Source: Lutjanus erythropterus | Lineage: Eukaryota > Chordata > Actinopteri > Lutjaniformes > Lutjanidae | DNA: 64,000 bases | Direction of reading: 5' to 3' | Assembly: GCA_020091685.1 (NCBI GenBank) | Contig: CM034598.1 | Coordinates: 17,341,362 to 17,405,361 of the forward strand | Shown here: positions 62,481 through 64,000 of the stretch, in pieces | Layout of the letters: each line of letters starts with the position of its first letter | Numbering within the stretch: the first letter of the stretch is position 1 | The notes under the pieces: generated by a model | Seen by the model: the letters and a program-made list of their open reading frames with translations, nothing else | Database searches by the model: none | What the model was told of the DNA's origin: nothing | Position numbers and translations under genes: made by a program

Positions 62481-64000
62481 GGCACAAAGCGTCCTCTGAT
62501 CTGCCTGCCAGATAGTCTTGTTTCCTAATAAATAAATATTAGCACATAATGAGCTTAAAACCCAACTAAAAACCACTTTTACTTCATCTCAAATGAAAAA
62601 AAATGATGCAATACACTCACCCTCACACATGTTTCAGAGTTGCTCGTCTCTCTTGACCATTTCCAGCATGACATGGTACATCAGACACATGGTCAGGAGT
62701 CACTTTCACTCTGATGGCGACTGACTCTGCCTGGTATGTGCCAGCATTACAGGCTGTCCATTTACTCAGCTTCACCATGTCAACTTGTCAGACCTCAGGC
62801 TTAAAAGCCTTGTCCCTGTGGACAGTGATGTGTCAACAGCCAGTATTTGTTATCAGGATTACATTTGCTTATTTATACAAAAGTCAGGGACAATAGTAAT
62901 ACATCTGTACCGAACTGTATTCTACCTGTCAATATTTGCCTGATAACAGAGGCACAGTCATGGAAAACATAACGCAATCTGCTCTGGCGCACACACACAT
63001 TACCATATTTCTGCAAAATATTTAGAGAGATGCTTCAAACTTGGAGCAAAAAATCTCTCTTTACTCAAAAATAATTTTGTAATTCAAACACTTTCTTTGT
63101 GTGGAAAAATAAATTAATATGAAGGGAATGTAGCTTTAGGAAATTAGGTGACTATTACATGAAAAGTATGAACCTTGTAAAATCGAGGTACAGACACTGG
63201 ATTAATAGATCTAAACTTGTAATTTATGGTTAAAACCAACTTTCAAAAACCTATACCGTTTACCACACTATCATAAACAAACACTTACTAAACCAAAATG
63301 AAATGTTATAAATGTGAGGCTGAATAATTCAGGAATAGATTTCTTGTTATAGAAATGTTTGCATATAGATATCCATACATAAAGACATGGTTCCTTCACT
63401 GTTTCCAACATGAAATTCAAAAATTCAAGCACTTTTCATTGTGCCTTTTTTGTTCCAGCACTGGATAGCTGCAGTAAACTCCATGTTTATATACATATGT
63501 ACTAAAAATAATGGTTTCATTTCATCACAATAAATCAAATGTTACGGTGCTATAAATAAAGAAAACTTTTTCATGATAGAAGGGTGACAAATTAAAGGAA
63601 AATACAAAAGTTTCAAAACATGTCTAGACTTAGCATCCTGTATAACCTGCCTAAGCTAATATAAAACAATCACAAGGCAACTAACATCAATTTCATTAAA
63701 ATCTTTTTTTTTTTTATTTGTTTGTGTCTGTTAGCCTCTGGATCATTATTCCATCAGAATGTCAGATCAGACATGGCTGGATATAATTACTGTTTAACCT
63801 CGCATTTGCGTATTCTTCACTTATTCACAACCATCACTCCCAGTGGGCACAGAATATGCAGGACAGCCATGATGTGCATGCCTAGATAAAAGCAAGTATA
63901 TCTCTGATCTTACCATAGCTAGATGTACAGAACTGCAAGCAAGGCTTAAGCCGTCATCTTCATTTTGAGCAAAAGCTGATTCCTGACTTATTTCTTTATG
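62481..64000. other. Right flank without recognised gene
   Basis: The GPCR upstream side (an acceptor, tttattag, at about 62526 suggests a non-coding 5' exon further right). The rest is AT-rich with a T-run at about 63704-63716. No coding exon or repeat family was recognised. Confidence 0.5.

Overview
This window is nuclear DNA from a vertebrate, almost certainly a ray-finned (teleost) fish. Genes are split by GT-AG introns. The myelin gene has only the DM20 form, without the tetrapod-type PLP insert. The spaces between exons are full of degenerate short DNA transposons with terminal inverted repeats. There are no prokaryotic operons, CRISPR arrays or phage modules. Functions below are assigned by reading spliced exons and comparing them with remembered vertebrate families. 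No database search was possible. LAYOUT: (1) 1-4.7 kb, + strand: exons 2-7 of a proteolipid protein gene (plp1/DM20); exon 1 lies off the left edge. (2) 4.7-11.9 kb: transposon-rich spacer with one unassigned coding-like exon (about 6.5 kb). (3) 11.86-15.1 kb, - strand: rab9b, with its whole coding sequence in one exon. It is convergent with plp1, as in the human PLP1-RAB9B pair. (4) 16.7-20.5 kb, + strand: fut11 (alpha-1,3-fucosyltransferase family), four coding exons, about 497 aa. (5) 20.5-22.7 kb: a 1.3-kb hAT-like element. (6) 22.7-44.4 kb, - strand: znf185, a LIM-domain cytoskeletal gene. I could trace 34 coding exons (about 907 aa); 30 consecutive internal exons have lengths divisible by three and all break codons in the same phase. 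(7) 48.2-54.2 kb, - strand: nsdhl (sterol C4 decarboxylase), seven coding exons, about 345 aa. (8) 55.9-57.8 kb, + strand: cetn2 (centrin), five exons, 174 aa. (9) 60.7-62.5 kb, - strand: a rhodopsin-class GPCR that looks broken. (10) 62.5-64 kb: nothing recognised. HOW IT FITS TOGETHER: these are independent housekeeping and tissue genes, not a pathway. The order cetn2-nsdhl-znf185 matches a human Xq28 block and plp1-rab9b matches a human Xq22 block. Here the two blocks are tens of kilobases apart with fut11 (autosomal in human) between them. nsdhl and cetn2 are head to head across 1.8 kb, and the nsdhl side carries four CCAAT boxes. I found no wholly new biological system. The points most worth a second look are the string of same-phase exons in znf185, its duplicated exon with a dead third copy, and the decaying GPCR.
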